From: Brevibacillus porteri
Lineage (GTDB): Bacteria; Bacillota; Bacilli; Brevibacillales; Brevibacillaceae
Direction of reading: 5' to 3'
Assembly: GCF_003013475.1 (NCBI RefSeq)
Contig: NZ_PXZO01000001.1
Coordinates: 310,001 to 374,000 of the forward strand
Length of the DNA: 64,000 nt
Part shown: positions 25,259-33,310 of the stretch, in pieces
Numbering within the stretch: the stretch's first letter is position 1
Layout: every line of letters begins with the position of its first letter
Notes under the pieces: model-generated
Told to the model about the DNA's origin: nothing
The model's database searches: none
The model's input: the letters and a program-made list of their open reading frames with translations, nothing else
Program-made: the position numbers and the translations under genes

Positions 25259-25675
25259 ATGAGCAGAGAAGGAATACAGAAGGATGAATCGTGGACCATC
25301 TCTGATCTCGCTCAACAAGTAGACGTAAGCACCCGAACGATTCGGTACTACGAAGAGCTCGGCTTGATTTTCCCCAGTCGGACAGAGAAGGGAAGCAGGT
25401 ACTACAACCGAAAGGATCGTGCCAGGCTGCGACTCATTCTGCGAGGAAAGCGATTCGGATTTTCGTTAGATCAGATTCGCGAGATGATTGAGCTGTTCGA
25501 CGAGGACCGTACAGGTCGTGCGCAGCTTTTGCGAACGATTGAGTACGGCAACCAAAAGCTGGCTGAGATCGACGAGAAAATCATGGAACTCCGACAACTG
25601 AGAGAAGACATTCTCGTCTACAAGCAAAACTTTGAACAAAAATTGCTTGAAGAAAACGAGGAGGAGAAACGATGA
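25259..25675 (+). CDS. MerR-family regulator of an acyl-CoA operon
   Basis: This 138-residue protein has a winged helix-turn-helix (SDLAQQVDVSTRTIRYYEELG, residues 14-35) and a C-terminal coiled-coil rich in Glu, Gln and Leu. There is no cysteine pair or other metal-sensing motif, so an organic effector such as an acyl-CoA is likely. It overlaps the next gene by ATGA, so the two are translationally coupled. The palindrome in its promoter suggests autoregulation of the whole operon. Confidence 0.85.
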   Translation: MSREGIQKDESWTISDLAQQVDVSTRTIRYYEELGLIFPSRTEKGSRYYNRKDRARLRLILRGKRFGFSLDQIREMIELFDEDRTGRAQLLRTIEYGNQKLAEIDEKIMELRQLREDILVYKQNFEQKLLEENEEEKR

Positions 25676-27243
25676 ATGTATCAGCTCTGCTCGCAGAAAA
25701 CGGAAGGAAATACCCTGACAAGTCCGCGCTGATTGCAGGAGATGTAGAGGTCAGCTTTTCCCAGTGGGACACACGTTCTACTCAGTGGGCTTGCCATTTG
25801 CAAGAGCTTGGCATCGAGCAAGGGGATCGGGTTGTCATGTTGATGCCCAATTGCCCGGAGTTTGCCATTTTTTACGTCGCCGTCATTCGCAGTGGTGCCC
25901 TCGTCGTACCGATCAATGCGCGCTCAACCCAAGAAGAAGTACGACATATATGTGAACATGCCGGAGCAAAGGCACTTCTTGTTCACGATGCCCTCGTGCC
26001 TATCGTGAATGAGTGGGTCCTGCAAACGTCACAGCTTGTGGCAATCAAAACAGGTGCGAGCCAAGGGAATTGGCATGGAATCGCTGACTGGGATGCCAGT
26101 GACGTGTCTTTCGAAAAAATGAATACGCTTTCTTCACAGTCGTATTTGGCGAACATGAACGAAGATAGCGAGGTTAGCATCCTGTATACATCTGGCACGA
26201 CTGGACGCCCTAAAGGGGTGCTCTATACACATAGAAGCTTGATGACTGTCGCGAAAATGATGTCGATTGAGCTGACGATGACACATCGTTCGCGAATTTT
26301 GCATTTGATGCCGCTGAGTCATTCGGCTCCCCTCCATCTCTTTTTCATTGCAGGGCTCATGCTTGGCGCCACCCAGGTAATGGCCCTGACCTTCTCGCCG
26401 CAGCTTCTCTTGGATTTGGTGCAGCAGCATCGAATTACGCATTTCTTCGGAGCGCCAGTGGCGTATTTGCTGACGATGAAGCACCCAGAGTTTACGGCGT
26501 ACGATTTGTCTTCCATCGAATATTGGATGTATGGCGGGGCTCCGCTGTCCAAAGAGATGGCTTCGCTTATGGAAGAAGCATATGGACGCGATAAACTGGC
26601 GTGCGTCTACGGCTTGACGGAGGCAGGGCCGACCGGAATGTGCCTCTTACACAGAGAGCATCCGGACAAAATCGGCAGTTTAGGCAATCGTGGTGTATTG
26701 TTCGTCGAAATGGAGGTTGTTGACGAGCGGGGAGAGCAATGCGCCAGTGGCGAAGCGGGCGAAATTCGCTTGCGCGGAGAAGGGACAATGAAAGGATACT
26801 ACAACAATCCAGAGGCTACAGCAGAAACCATAAGGGATGGTTGGGTGTACACAGGCGATATTGCACGCGTAGATGAGGATGGATTTCTGTGGATGATTGA
26901 TCGCAAAAAAGACGTGATGATTACGGGCGGGGTAAACGTCTACCCCAAGGAAATCGAGCAATTGTTAGAGCGTCATCCGTCGATTGGTGAGGTAGCTGTT
27001 GTAGGTTTGCCGCATCCTGAGTGGGGTGAGACGGTTACGGCCTATGTGGTACTGAAACCAGGAGTCGATACCAATCGAGAGTGGCTAAAAGAAATCCAAG
27101 GCTCTTTGCGTGGTCATCTAGCCGATTACAAGCTCCCGCGACAGGTGAATATCGTTCCTTCATTGCCGCGGAACACGAGCGGAAAAGTCCTGAAGCATGT
27201 ACTACGTGATGTTAGTTCCCAAAAGGAAGTGGAACTGCGATGA
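25672..27243 (+). CDS. Acyl-CoA synthetase (AMP-forming)
   Basis: This 523-residue member of the ANL superfamily has the P-loop-like ILYTSGTTGRPKG near 165, YGLTEAGPTG near 310, the YTGD motif near 393, the hinge DRKKDVMITGG and the C-terminal lysine in PRNTSGKVLK. It activates a carboxylic acid to its CoA thioester. The chain length cannot be told, but the acyl-CoA dehydrogenase partner suggests fatty or branched acids. It overlaps the MerR gene upstream and the dehydrogenase downstream by ATGA in both cases, giving tight coupling of three genes. Confidence 0.88.
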   Translation: MNVSALLAENGRKYPDKSALIAGDVEVSFSQWDTRSTQWACHLQELGIEQGDRVVMLMPNCPEFAIFYVAVIRSGALVVPINARSTQEEVRHICEHAGAKALLVHDALVPIVNEWVLQTSQLVAIKTGASQGNWHGIADWDASDVSFEKMNTLSSQSYLANMNEDSEVSILYTSGTTGRPKGVLYTHRSLMTVAKMMSIELTMTHRSRILHLMPLSHSAPLHLFFIAGLMLGATQVMALTFSPQLLLDLVQQHRITHFFGAPVAYLLTMKHPEFTAYDLSSIEYWMYGGAPLSKEMASLMEEAYGRDKLACVYGLTEAGPTGMCLLHREHPDKIGSLGNRGVLFVEMEVVDERGEQCASGEAGEIRLRGEGTMKGYYNNPEATAETIRDGWVYTGDIARVDEDGFLWMIDRKKDVMITGGVNVYPKEIEQLLERHPSIGEVAVVGLPHPEWGETVTAYVVLKPGVDTNREWLKEIQGSLRGHLADYKLPRQVNIVPSLPRNTSGKVLKHVLRDVSSQKEVELR

Positions 27244-29051
27244 GTGATTTGCAAACGAGCATTGATCAGCGAACATACAGCGATAACATCCCGCACCCGC
27301 GTACGCCACAGGCACAAAACTTTTTCAAAGAAGATCCCAACCTCGATTACTTGCTGCAACGCTATCTCCCTGCTTCCATGCATGAATGGGCCAGACAGCA
27401 GTTGAGCTGGCTAGGGGCGCAAGTGGGAGGCCCCATCGATGAGCGTGCCGCCTATACAGACAGAGAAGGCAAGCCGAGATTGCGCAAGTACAATCGGCTG
27501 GGTGAGGATATTTCTGAGATCATTACCAATGAAGGCTACAAGGAAACAGTAGCAGAAGTTTACGGAGCAGGCATCGTCAGCTACTTGTATCAAGACATTC
27601 CTGAGTTGGGGAGAAAAGCGCCGTACAGCTATTCCTTTTTCATGGGCTATCTCGTGAGTCAGTCTGAGCCGGGTTTCTATTGCCCTGTCACCTTGTCGAT
27701 GTCAGCCGCTTATTTGATTGATCGTTACGGCAGCGAAGAACAGAAGGAGCAGTACCTGACAGGACTGACCTCTCGCGATCGTACTCGCTTGTATGAAGGA
27801 GCTACTTGGCTCACAGAGAGACAGGGCGGTTCGGATGTCGGTGCGAATTTGACTGTAGCAGAGCCAGTAGCAGATCGACCGGGTGTGTACCGATTGACAG
27901 GAGAAAAGTTTTTTGCGAGCAATGCTGGCGCATTTGTTGCCACTGTTTTGGCGAGAATCGATGAGGAGAAGCCGGGGACAAAAGGGCTCGGACTGTTTTT
28001 GGTGCCTTGGATAAAGCCTGACAACGAACGCAATCACATTCAGGTCCGCCGCCTAAAAGATAAGCTGGGTGTTAACGCCGTACCATCTGCGGAGATACTG
28101 TTGAACGGGGCAGAGGGCTATTTGATCGGGGAGCCGGAGAACGGCTTCAAGTACATGGCAGAAGCCCTGAACCTCTCTCGCATTTGCAACGCGATTGCTT
28201 CGATTGGGATCATGCGTCGAGCTTTTTATGAAGCGAGGTATTATGCCGAGCAACGTCGTGCATTCGGGAAGCCAATCGATCAGTACCCGATGGTAAAAGA
28301 AATGCTGGTGAGCCTCTTATTGGATACGGAGGTGAGCACGGGTGCGGTGTTTGATATGATTGCTGTTTATGATCGCTTGCAGTCTAATTCCGCTAACAAA
28401 GAGGATAACGCGCTTGCTCGCCTGCTGATTCCTTTGCTGAAATACCGCACAGGGGAAGAGGCTGTCGAATCGACCCATACCGCAATTGAAATTCATGGCG
28501 GTAACGGTTATATCGAGGAGTACGTGACGCCGCGTCTATTGCGTGATGCGCAAGTTTTGACCGTATGGGAAGGCACCTCGAATATACTCGCACTCGATAT
28601 TTTGCGTGTGATGCAAAAAGAAAACAGCCACGAAGTGTTTTGCAGATTGCTTCGGGAGCGCATAGCTGGCTGGAAGCATGTCTTTTCGCAGCCGTACGCC
28701 GAGTTGATTCGGACAGAACTGGCCATCCTGGAGGACAATATCGCCTATCTCATGCAACAGACCCACGATTATTTGACGTACAAATTAAAAACGCTCGCGG
28801 ACCATATGGTAGATTTGTACACCTTATCATGCATCGTCAGTGAAGCAGAGGATCAGGTGACAGGGGAGGGAAATGCACGAAAATACATTTTGGCAAAGCT
28901 GTATGCCGAAAAGTATTTCCAATCACAAGAAAAACGGGGGATTCAAGCCGATTCTTTGCTGGATGTACAGTTCTTTACCCAACTGATGGAGTATCAGTCT
29001 GTCAGCGTAGAAGAGTGGACCCAACAGTCCGCCATTGTTCCGACCCGATAA
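27240..29051 (+). CDS. Acyl-CoA dehydrogenase (long, AidB-like type)
   Basis: This 603-residue protein is longer than the usual 380 aa because of N- and C-terminal extensions typical of the AidB / long acyl-CoA dehydrogenase type. Signatures include GATWLTERQGGSD and YRLTGEKFFASN for FAD and substrate binding, RRAFGKPI near 335 and the EIHGGNGYIEEY and WEGTSNI blocks. It would introduce the alpha-beta double bond in an acyl-CoA made by the upstream ligase. It is the last gene of the three-gene operon, before a bidirectional terminator. Confidence 0.87.
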   Translation: MSDLQTSIDQRTYSDNIPHPRTPQAQNFFKEDPNLDYLLQRYLPASMHEWARQQLSWLGAQVGGPIDERAAYTDREGKPRLRKYNRLGEDISEIITNEGYKETVAEVYGAGIVSYLYQDIPELGRKAPYSYSFFMGYLVSQSEPGFYCPVTLSMSAAYLIDRYGSEEQKEQYLTGLTSRDRTRLYEGATWLTERQGGSDVGANLTVAEPVADRPGVYRLTGEKFFASNAGAFVATVLARIDEEKPGTKGLGLFLVPWIKPDNERNHIQVRRLKDKLGVNAVPSAEILLNGAEGYLIGEPENGFKYMAEALNLSRICNAIASIGIMRRAFYEARYYAEQRRAFGKPIDQYPMVKEMLVSLLLDTEVSTGAVFDMIAVYDRLQSNSANKEDNALARLLIPLLKYRTGEEAVESTHTAIEIHGGNGYIEEYVTPRLLRDAQVLTVWEGTSNILALDILRVMQKENSHEVFCRLLRERIAGWKHVFSQPYAELIRTELAILEDNIAYLMQQTHDYLTYKLKTLADHMVDLYTLSCIVSEAEDQVTGEGNARKYILAKLYAEKYFQSQEKRGIQADSLLDVQFFTQLMEYQSVSVEEWTQQSAIVPTR

Positions 29052-29106
29052 TCAAAAAGCGCCTTTAGACCACTTGTTGAGGTGGCGAAGGCGCTTTTGA
29101 TTTTTA
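29051..29106. terminator. Bidirectional terminator
   Basis: AATCAAAAAGCGCCTT pairs with AAGGCGCTTTTGATT, with an inner CCAC/GGTG stem. It separates two convergent genes. Confidence 0.85.
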
Positions 29107-29670
29107 CGCATACCGCTTGCGGCGCATACTCCAAATGAACCAGATCGCAGCAACCCCTGTTGCGACCGCCAGCAGAGTGATCTCAAAGTATTCATCGATC
29201 AGAACCTTGGCGTGTTTTCCATATAAATAAAACAAGGTGCCAATCAAATAAAACTTCAATCCCCGCCCGATGATCGCATAAAACATGAGCTTGGTCAGCG
29301 AGTAATTGAATACACCGGAGAGCACAGTGAAAACCTTGAAAGGAATGGGGGTAAAAGCTCCGATCAGTACAGCAGCATCCCCGTTTTTTGCGAATTTTTC
29401 CGTCGCTACGATCACCCATTTTTCAGGGAGAAGCTTGTGCAAAAGTGGTTTTCCTAGCCATCTCCCCAACAAAAATCCGATGGGAGCGCCGAGGACGGAA
29501 GCAGTAAAGGCTACTGTTGCAAACTGAATCGCTGAGCCTGGATCGAGCAGACTCATCGCAATTTGCATAAAAAACGGAGGAATCGGACTAATAAATGAGT
29601 CCAAAAATGCCATGGCAACAAGTCCCCACATCCCATATTGCATGAATAGCTGTGTGATATGTTCGAGCAT
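29104..29670 (-). CDS. VTT-domain (YqaA/DedA-related) membrane protein
   Basis: This 188-residue membrane protein has about five spans. The pattern of the VTT/SNARE-associated fold is visible: the re-entrant FLDSFISPIPPFFM near 22, a central GAPIGFLLGRWLGKP and the second GAFTPIPFKV. Family members affect membrane phospholipid handling and envelope homeostasis. I chose ATG 29670 because AAGGAG is six bases away; the ATG at 29676 directly touches that site. Confidence 0.8.
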   Translation of the reverse strand: MLEHITQLFMQYGMWGLVAMAFLDSFISPIPPFFMQIAMSLLDPGSAIQFATVAFTASVLGAPIGFLLGRWLGKPLLHKLLPEKWVIVATEKFAKNGDAAVLIGAFTPIPFKVFTVLSGVFNYSLTKLMFYAIIGRGLKFYLIGTLFYLYGKHAKVLIDEYFEITLLAVATGVAAIWFIWSMRRKRYA

Positions 29671-29859
29671 GAGCATCTCCTTAGAAGGTTTTTTCTATTG
29701 TAGCTATCCTATGCCAGTTTGTCCAAAGAAAGACCACAACTGAAGGTAGATGTCGAGAGGGAAATTAAGGAAATGGGACAATTGGCCCATCAATGGGTTT
29801 CCAAAATATCCCGAAGATAAGTTGGTATGGAATGTCATTACGAAAGGGATATCTTTTAC

Positions 29860-30291
29860 ATGAAAATGCCATTATCAATCAAAGTTATTCAAGGGTTTAT
29901 GCTGTTGCAAGTCATCGTATTGGGGGGACTTTATTTTGTGGTTTCACAGGTAGATCCGATGAACTTGAATCACTGGGCCAGTAAAATGGTTTTCAGCGTT
30001 GTGACTATGCCAGAAGATATGTTAGATCAAAGCTATGTGTTAGGAAGAATGCAAGGAAGATTAATGCTTCCGCTAATCATCACGACTTTATTGTTCATCT
30101 TCATACAGATGAGGTTTTTCAAGTCGGCGATTGTCTGCATAAGTCTGGCGATTTTACTGGATATAAGCAACGGAGCTTTCTTGATTGCAATCGTGTATGT
30201 AACTCTTCTTTTGGTTGTGACCCACAACAAACAATCGAAGGCATATTTTAATCGGAATCATCATCAAGTTACCCAGGCGGTTTCAAAATGA
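29860..30291 (+). CDS. Hypothetical membrane protein
   Basis: This 143-residue protein is not recognised. It has hydrophobic segments at about 5-30 (VIQGFMLLQVIVLGGLYFVV), 72-88 (LMLPLIITTLLFIFI) and 93-128, so three to four spans, and ends in a basic tail. ATG 29860 has GAAAGGGA about 11 bases upstream; a start at 29827 would add a non-hydrophobic lead. It has no operon partners. Confidence 0.6.
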   Translation: MKMPLSIKVIQGFMLLQVIVLGGLYFVVSQVDPMNLNHWASKMVFSVVTMPEDMLDQSYVLGRMQGRLMLPLIITTLLFIFIQMRFFKSAIVCISLAILLDISNGAFLIAIVYVTLLLVVTHNKQSKAYFNRNHHQVTQAVSK

Positions 30292-30413
30292 GTGGTCCAA
30301 TGAGCTTATCCTAGGTCGAATATTGATATTGAAGTCCTTGTTTTTTCATTGACGCTAGGAAAGATTATCCACTAAAATGTAGGGAAACAGGACAAACATC
30401 ATGGGAGGAACCA

Positions 30414-30638
30414 ATGAAAACATTGGGTTCGGGAAAAGCCGTTTTCTATGCGCCAAACGGGACTAACTTGCAATTGTCAGGGGAAATTGACGTACGTGGT
30501 GATCGGGTATCCATAACAGAAATCATTTATTTTAATGGCCAACCAAACGGAGCGCGCGAAACGAATTTGCCACTCGCGCAAACGGTGATTTACTGGGAGC
30601 CAGAAGTATACGAACAGATCGGATATGAAGAACAATAA
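30414..30638 (+). CDS. Small hypothetical protein
   Basis: This 74-residue acidic, beta-rich protein has no recognised motif. GGGAGGAACCA lies before ATG 30414, giving a strong ribosome site, and a terminator follows, so it is probably a real single-gene unit. It has no signal peptide or membrane span. Confidence 0.6.
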   Translation: MKTLGSGKAVFYAPNGTNLQLSGEIDVRGDRVSITEIIYFNGQPNGARETNLPLAQTVIYWEPEVYEQIGYEEQ

Positions 30639-30657
30639 GAATAATGGCGATTCCAAG

Positions 30658-30680
30658 CCCTGTCTCTAGCAGGGTTTTTT
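30658..30680 (+). terminator. Terminator of the 74-aa gene
   Basis: CCCTG pairs with CAGGG, followed by T6. Confidence 0.75.
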
Positions 30681-30784
30681 CGCGTATGGCAGCGAATCTG
30701 CCAGCACCTCAGGCTATAGCCGATGTCCCGGTATTGTGATATGATGTGGGATGGAATTTACGTATGGTACAAGGAGTGATCCTT

Positions 30785-31891
30785 ATGATCGATTCTATAT
30801 TGGAACGTGCTCTCGCAGGTGAACGACTGGGTCTTGAAGATGGTCTGGCTTTGTTTGCGAGCAATGAAATCGAAAAGATCGGACATTACGCCAATCTGGT
30901 CATGCAAAAGCATCATCCAGAACCGATTGCGACTTTTGTTATTAGCCGCAACGTCAATTACACGAACGTATGTGACACCTATTGCCGTTTTTGTGCTTTT
31001 TATCGAGCGCCAGGCTCTTCGGAAGGATACGTTCTACCCAGAGAGACTATTTTCCAAAAAATTCAAGAGACCGTAGACGTAGGCGGTACGGAAATCTTGA
31101 TGCAAGGCGGTACTAATCCGGATCTGAAGCTGGATTATTACACCGACCTGTTGCGCGCGATCAAGCAGCGCTTCCCGCAGATTACGATGCACTCTCTGTC
31201 TGTAGCGGAAGTGATGAAAATCGCGGAAGTTTCCAACATGTCTGTCGAGGAAGTGCTGAAAGAGCTGAAGGCAGCGGGTCTCGATTCCTTGCCGGGAGCG
31301 GGTGGCGAAATCCTCGACGATCGTACACGTCGAAAGATTTCCCGATTGAAAGGCTCTTGGACTGAATGGATTGACACCCAAAAAGCCGCACACCGTGCAG
31401 GGTTGCCTGGTACTGCTACCATGGTAATCGGTTTTGGGGAAGAGATGGAGGAGCGCGTACTGTCCCTTTTGCGCATTCGTGATGCCCAAGATGAGACAGG
31501 CGGATTCAAAGCGTTCATCGTCTGGACATTCCAACCGGACAACACCAATATGAAGGCAGTCAACAACACGCCAGAGGAATACTTGAAAACACTGGCAATT
31601 AGCCGCCTCATGCTGGATAATATCGAAAACTTCCAATCTTCCTGGGTGACGATGGGCCCGCATTACGGCCAGCTTTCTCTCTCTTACGGAGCGAACGATT
31701 TCGGCCAAACAATGATGGAAGAAAACGTTGTTTCCGCAGCGGCATGTACGTACAAGGTCAACACGAACCAAATTTTGGAGCTCATTCGCGGAGCAGGCAA
31801 AATCCCTGCACAGCGCAACACACAGTATGACATTCTGCGCGTTTTCAAAGACGGCGAGATGTCAGAACGTGATTTTGTCATGCAAAACTAA
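30785..31891 (+). CDS. mqnC: Cyclic dehypoxanthine futalosine synthase
   Basis: This 368-residue radical SAM enzyme has the cluster motif CDTYCRFC at about residues 60-67. The blocks MQGGTNPDLKLDYY, SLPGAGGEILDD and the following GTATMVIGFGE are those of MqnC in the futalosine route to menaquinone. The reaction cyclises dehypoxanthine futalosine. This implies that the organism makes menaquinone by the futalosine pathway, at least in part, rather than by the classic men route of B. subtilis. The other mqn genes are not in the window. ATG 30785 follows AAGGAGTGATCC. A terminator follows. Confidence 0.88.
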   Translation: MIDSILERALAGERLGLEDGLALFASNEIEKIGHYANLVMQKHHPEPIATFVISRNVNYTNVCDTYCRFCAFYRAPGSSEGYVLPRETIFQKIQETVDVGGTEILMQGGTNPDLKLDYYTDLLRAIKQRFPQITMHSLSVAEVMKIAEVSNMSVEEVLKELKAAGLDSLPGAGGEILDDRTRRKISRLKGSWTEWIDTQKAAHRAGLPGTATMVIGFGEEMEERVLSLLRIRDAQDETGGFKAFIVWTFQPDNTNMKAVNNTPEEYLKTLAISRLMLDNIENFQSSWVTMGPHYGQLSLSYGANDFGQTMMEENVVSAAACTYKVNTNQILELIRGAGKIPAQRNTQYDILRVFKDGEMSERDFVMQN

Positions 31892-31899
31892 TAACCTCC

Positions 31900-31952
31900 A
31901 AACGCTTCTCTGCCCCTCCCAACAAAGGGAAACCGGCAGGGGAGCGTTTTTT
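31900..31952 (+). terminator. Terminator of mqnC
   Basis: AACGCT pairs with AGCGTT, with inner CTGCC/GGCAG and TCCC/GGGA stems, then T-rich sequence. Confidence 0.75.
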
Positions 31953-32011
31953 GGTTTTTTATTCAGGAATTTTTTACCTGCAACCTTCCCTGAGTTTCCA
32001 ATCGTTTAAAA

Positions 32012-32039
32012 GTATATCGCTCCTGACGGGACATATACT
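32012..32039 (+). promoter_or_regulatory. Possible sigma-E promoter of ytxC
   Basis: GTATATC (32012-32018), a 13-bp spacer and CATATACT (32032-32039) match the sporulation sigma-E pattern at about 5 of 7 and 7 of 8 defined positions, using the consensus from memory. The position 30 bp ahead of ytxC fits. Confidence 0.4.
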
Positions 32040-32069
32040 GTAACTACAATGGCGGTTGGGGGGATGGTT

Positions 32070-32990
32070 ATGCAGACGTTTCGCGTATTGCTGGAGAATG
32101 TCCCTGAGCATTGTGACACGTATCGGGCTATCGTAAATGAGATGAAGGAGCGGGTCAACACTGCACCGGTGCGCATTACATACAGGGAGCAAGAAGAGAA
32201 TGGATACCTCTTGTTCTACTTTCAAAGCTGGTGTGAGACTGAGTATGACGCGCAGACCATCGAGTGGGCGAGAGCCTTCGTTGCTCTTACATTAGCCGAA
32301 TGGGTCATTCAGGTGAAGGAACCGAAAATTATGGAAGAAATGGCCGCTGACTTACTCGCTGCCGAACAGATGGAGACCGAGTGGGCAGAGATTTTTCCTT
32401 ATATTCAACGCATGTGCCAAGAAGTCGAGCTTGATGGAAGGGAACTGTTAACAGCTACGACACGCAAGGCAAACGTCTATCGCAAAGTTTTCACCTATCT
32501 GGAGTGGGAGAGAACGATCAACGTCTTGGGCTTCGTCCGATTTCGACTGCAGGAGCATTGGAATGAGCTATTCGAGCTCGTGGAAACTGGCATTGATGAA
32601 TATCTGGAAGACAAGCAATACCAAGAGTTTGTCGAGTTGTTGCGCTATTTCATCGCAGTACAGGAAACGAAGCAGGAAATCGTTCATGTCGTTCCTAGTG
32701 TGGACAAACCTTTCCATCTTTATGACAAAAAAGGGGATCGTCTTTGGCTTGAACAGTTGGATACCGTTCTGAACATGGATGAACAAAAATGCAGGGACGA
32801 GGATTATTTGGTCAGTGCTTTGGTTACACTGGCTCCTGAGAGTATCGTGCTTCATATGGCTTCGGAAAAGCCTGGGCTTGCACAGACGATCCGCAGTATT
32901 TTTGACAGTCGGCTCGTTACTTGCCACTCTTGTTCGCTTTGCCTATCCGAGCGACGTGTACTTGACGGGAATAATCCCTCTAAACTATAA
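32070..32990 (+). CDS. ytxC: Sporulation protein YtxC
   Basis: This 306-residue soluble protein is identified from its position directly before thrS, as in B. subtilis, and from its general character: a Glu-rich helical protein with an FxxYLEWERTINVLGFVRFRL-like central block and a C-terminal cysteine cluster (CHSCSLC). Its molecular role is unknown in the literature I recall. I chose ATG 32070, six bases after GGGGGG; an in-frame ATG at 32064 touches that run. The promoter of the thrS leader lies inside its last codons. Confidence 0.75.
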   Translation: MQTFRVLLENVPEHCDTYRAIVNEMKERVNTAPVRITYREQEENGYLLFYFQSWCETEYDAQTIEWARAFVALTLAEWVIQVKEPKIMEEMAADLLAAEQMETEWAEIFPYIQRMCQEVELDGRELLTATTRKANVYRKVFTYLEWERTINVLGFVRFRLQEHWNELFELVETGIDEYLEDKQYQEFVELLRYFIAVQETKQEIVHVVPSVDKPFHLYDKKGDRLWLEQLDTVLNMDEQKCRDEDYLVSALVTLAPESIVLHMASEKPGLAQTIRSIFDSRLVTCHSCSLCLSERRVLDGNNPSKL

Positions 32991-32991
32991 T
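32962..32991 (+). promoter_or_regulatory. Vegetative promoter of thrS
   Basis: TTGACG, an 18-bp spacer and TATAAT. It overlaps the end of ytxC (stop at 32990), so thrS has its own transcript starting near 32998. Confidence 0.7.
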
Positions 32992-32997
32992 AGCAAC

Positions 32998-33270
32998 AAC
33001 AACTTTACATCGCTTATAAATACGATGAGAAGGACACGGACAATAGTAAGGACGCTCTAGAGAGGCGGGCCACAGGCTGGAAGCTCGCTGCGAACTGTTA
33101 TTGATCTACCACCTTCGAGTAGCTGCCGGGAACGAAGCGTAGGCTTTTACTATCGGTATGCCGGTTAAATACCGTTACATGGAATGAGGAGTCTGTTTTT
33201 GTGAACAGACTTGAAGTAGGGTGGTACCGCGAGAACACACTCGTCCCTTTTTGGGATGAGTGTTTTTTTA
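32998..33270 (+). promoter_or_regulatory. T-box riboswitch of thrS (tRNA-Thr)
   Basis: The conserved T-box AGGGTGGTACCGCG is at 33218-33231. It is followed by the terminator ACACTCGTCCC/GGGATGAGTGT plus T7 (33237-33270). The candidate specifier is one of the two adjacent ACC triplets at 33108-33113, both threonine codons. Uncharged tRNA-Thr should favour the antiterminator and expression of thrS. Confidence 0.92.
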
Positions 33271-33310
33271 TTTTCTCAACCAAACAAGATACAGGAAGGA
33301 AGAATCCGCA

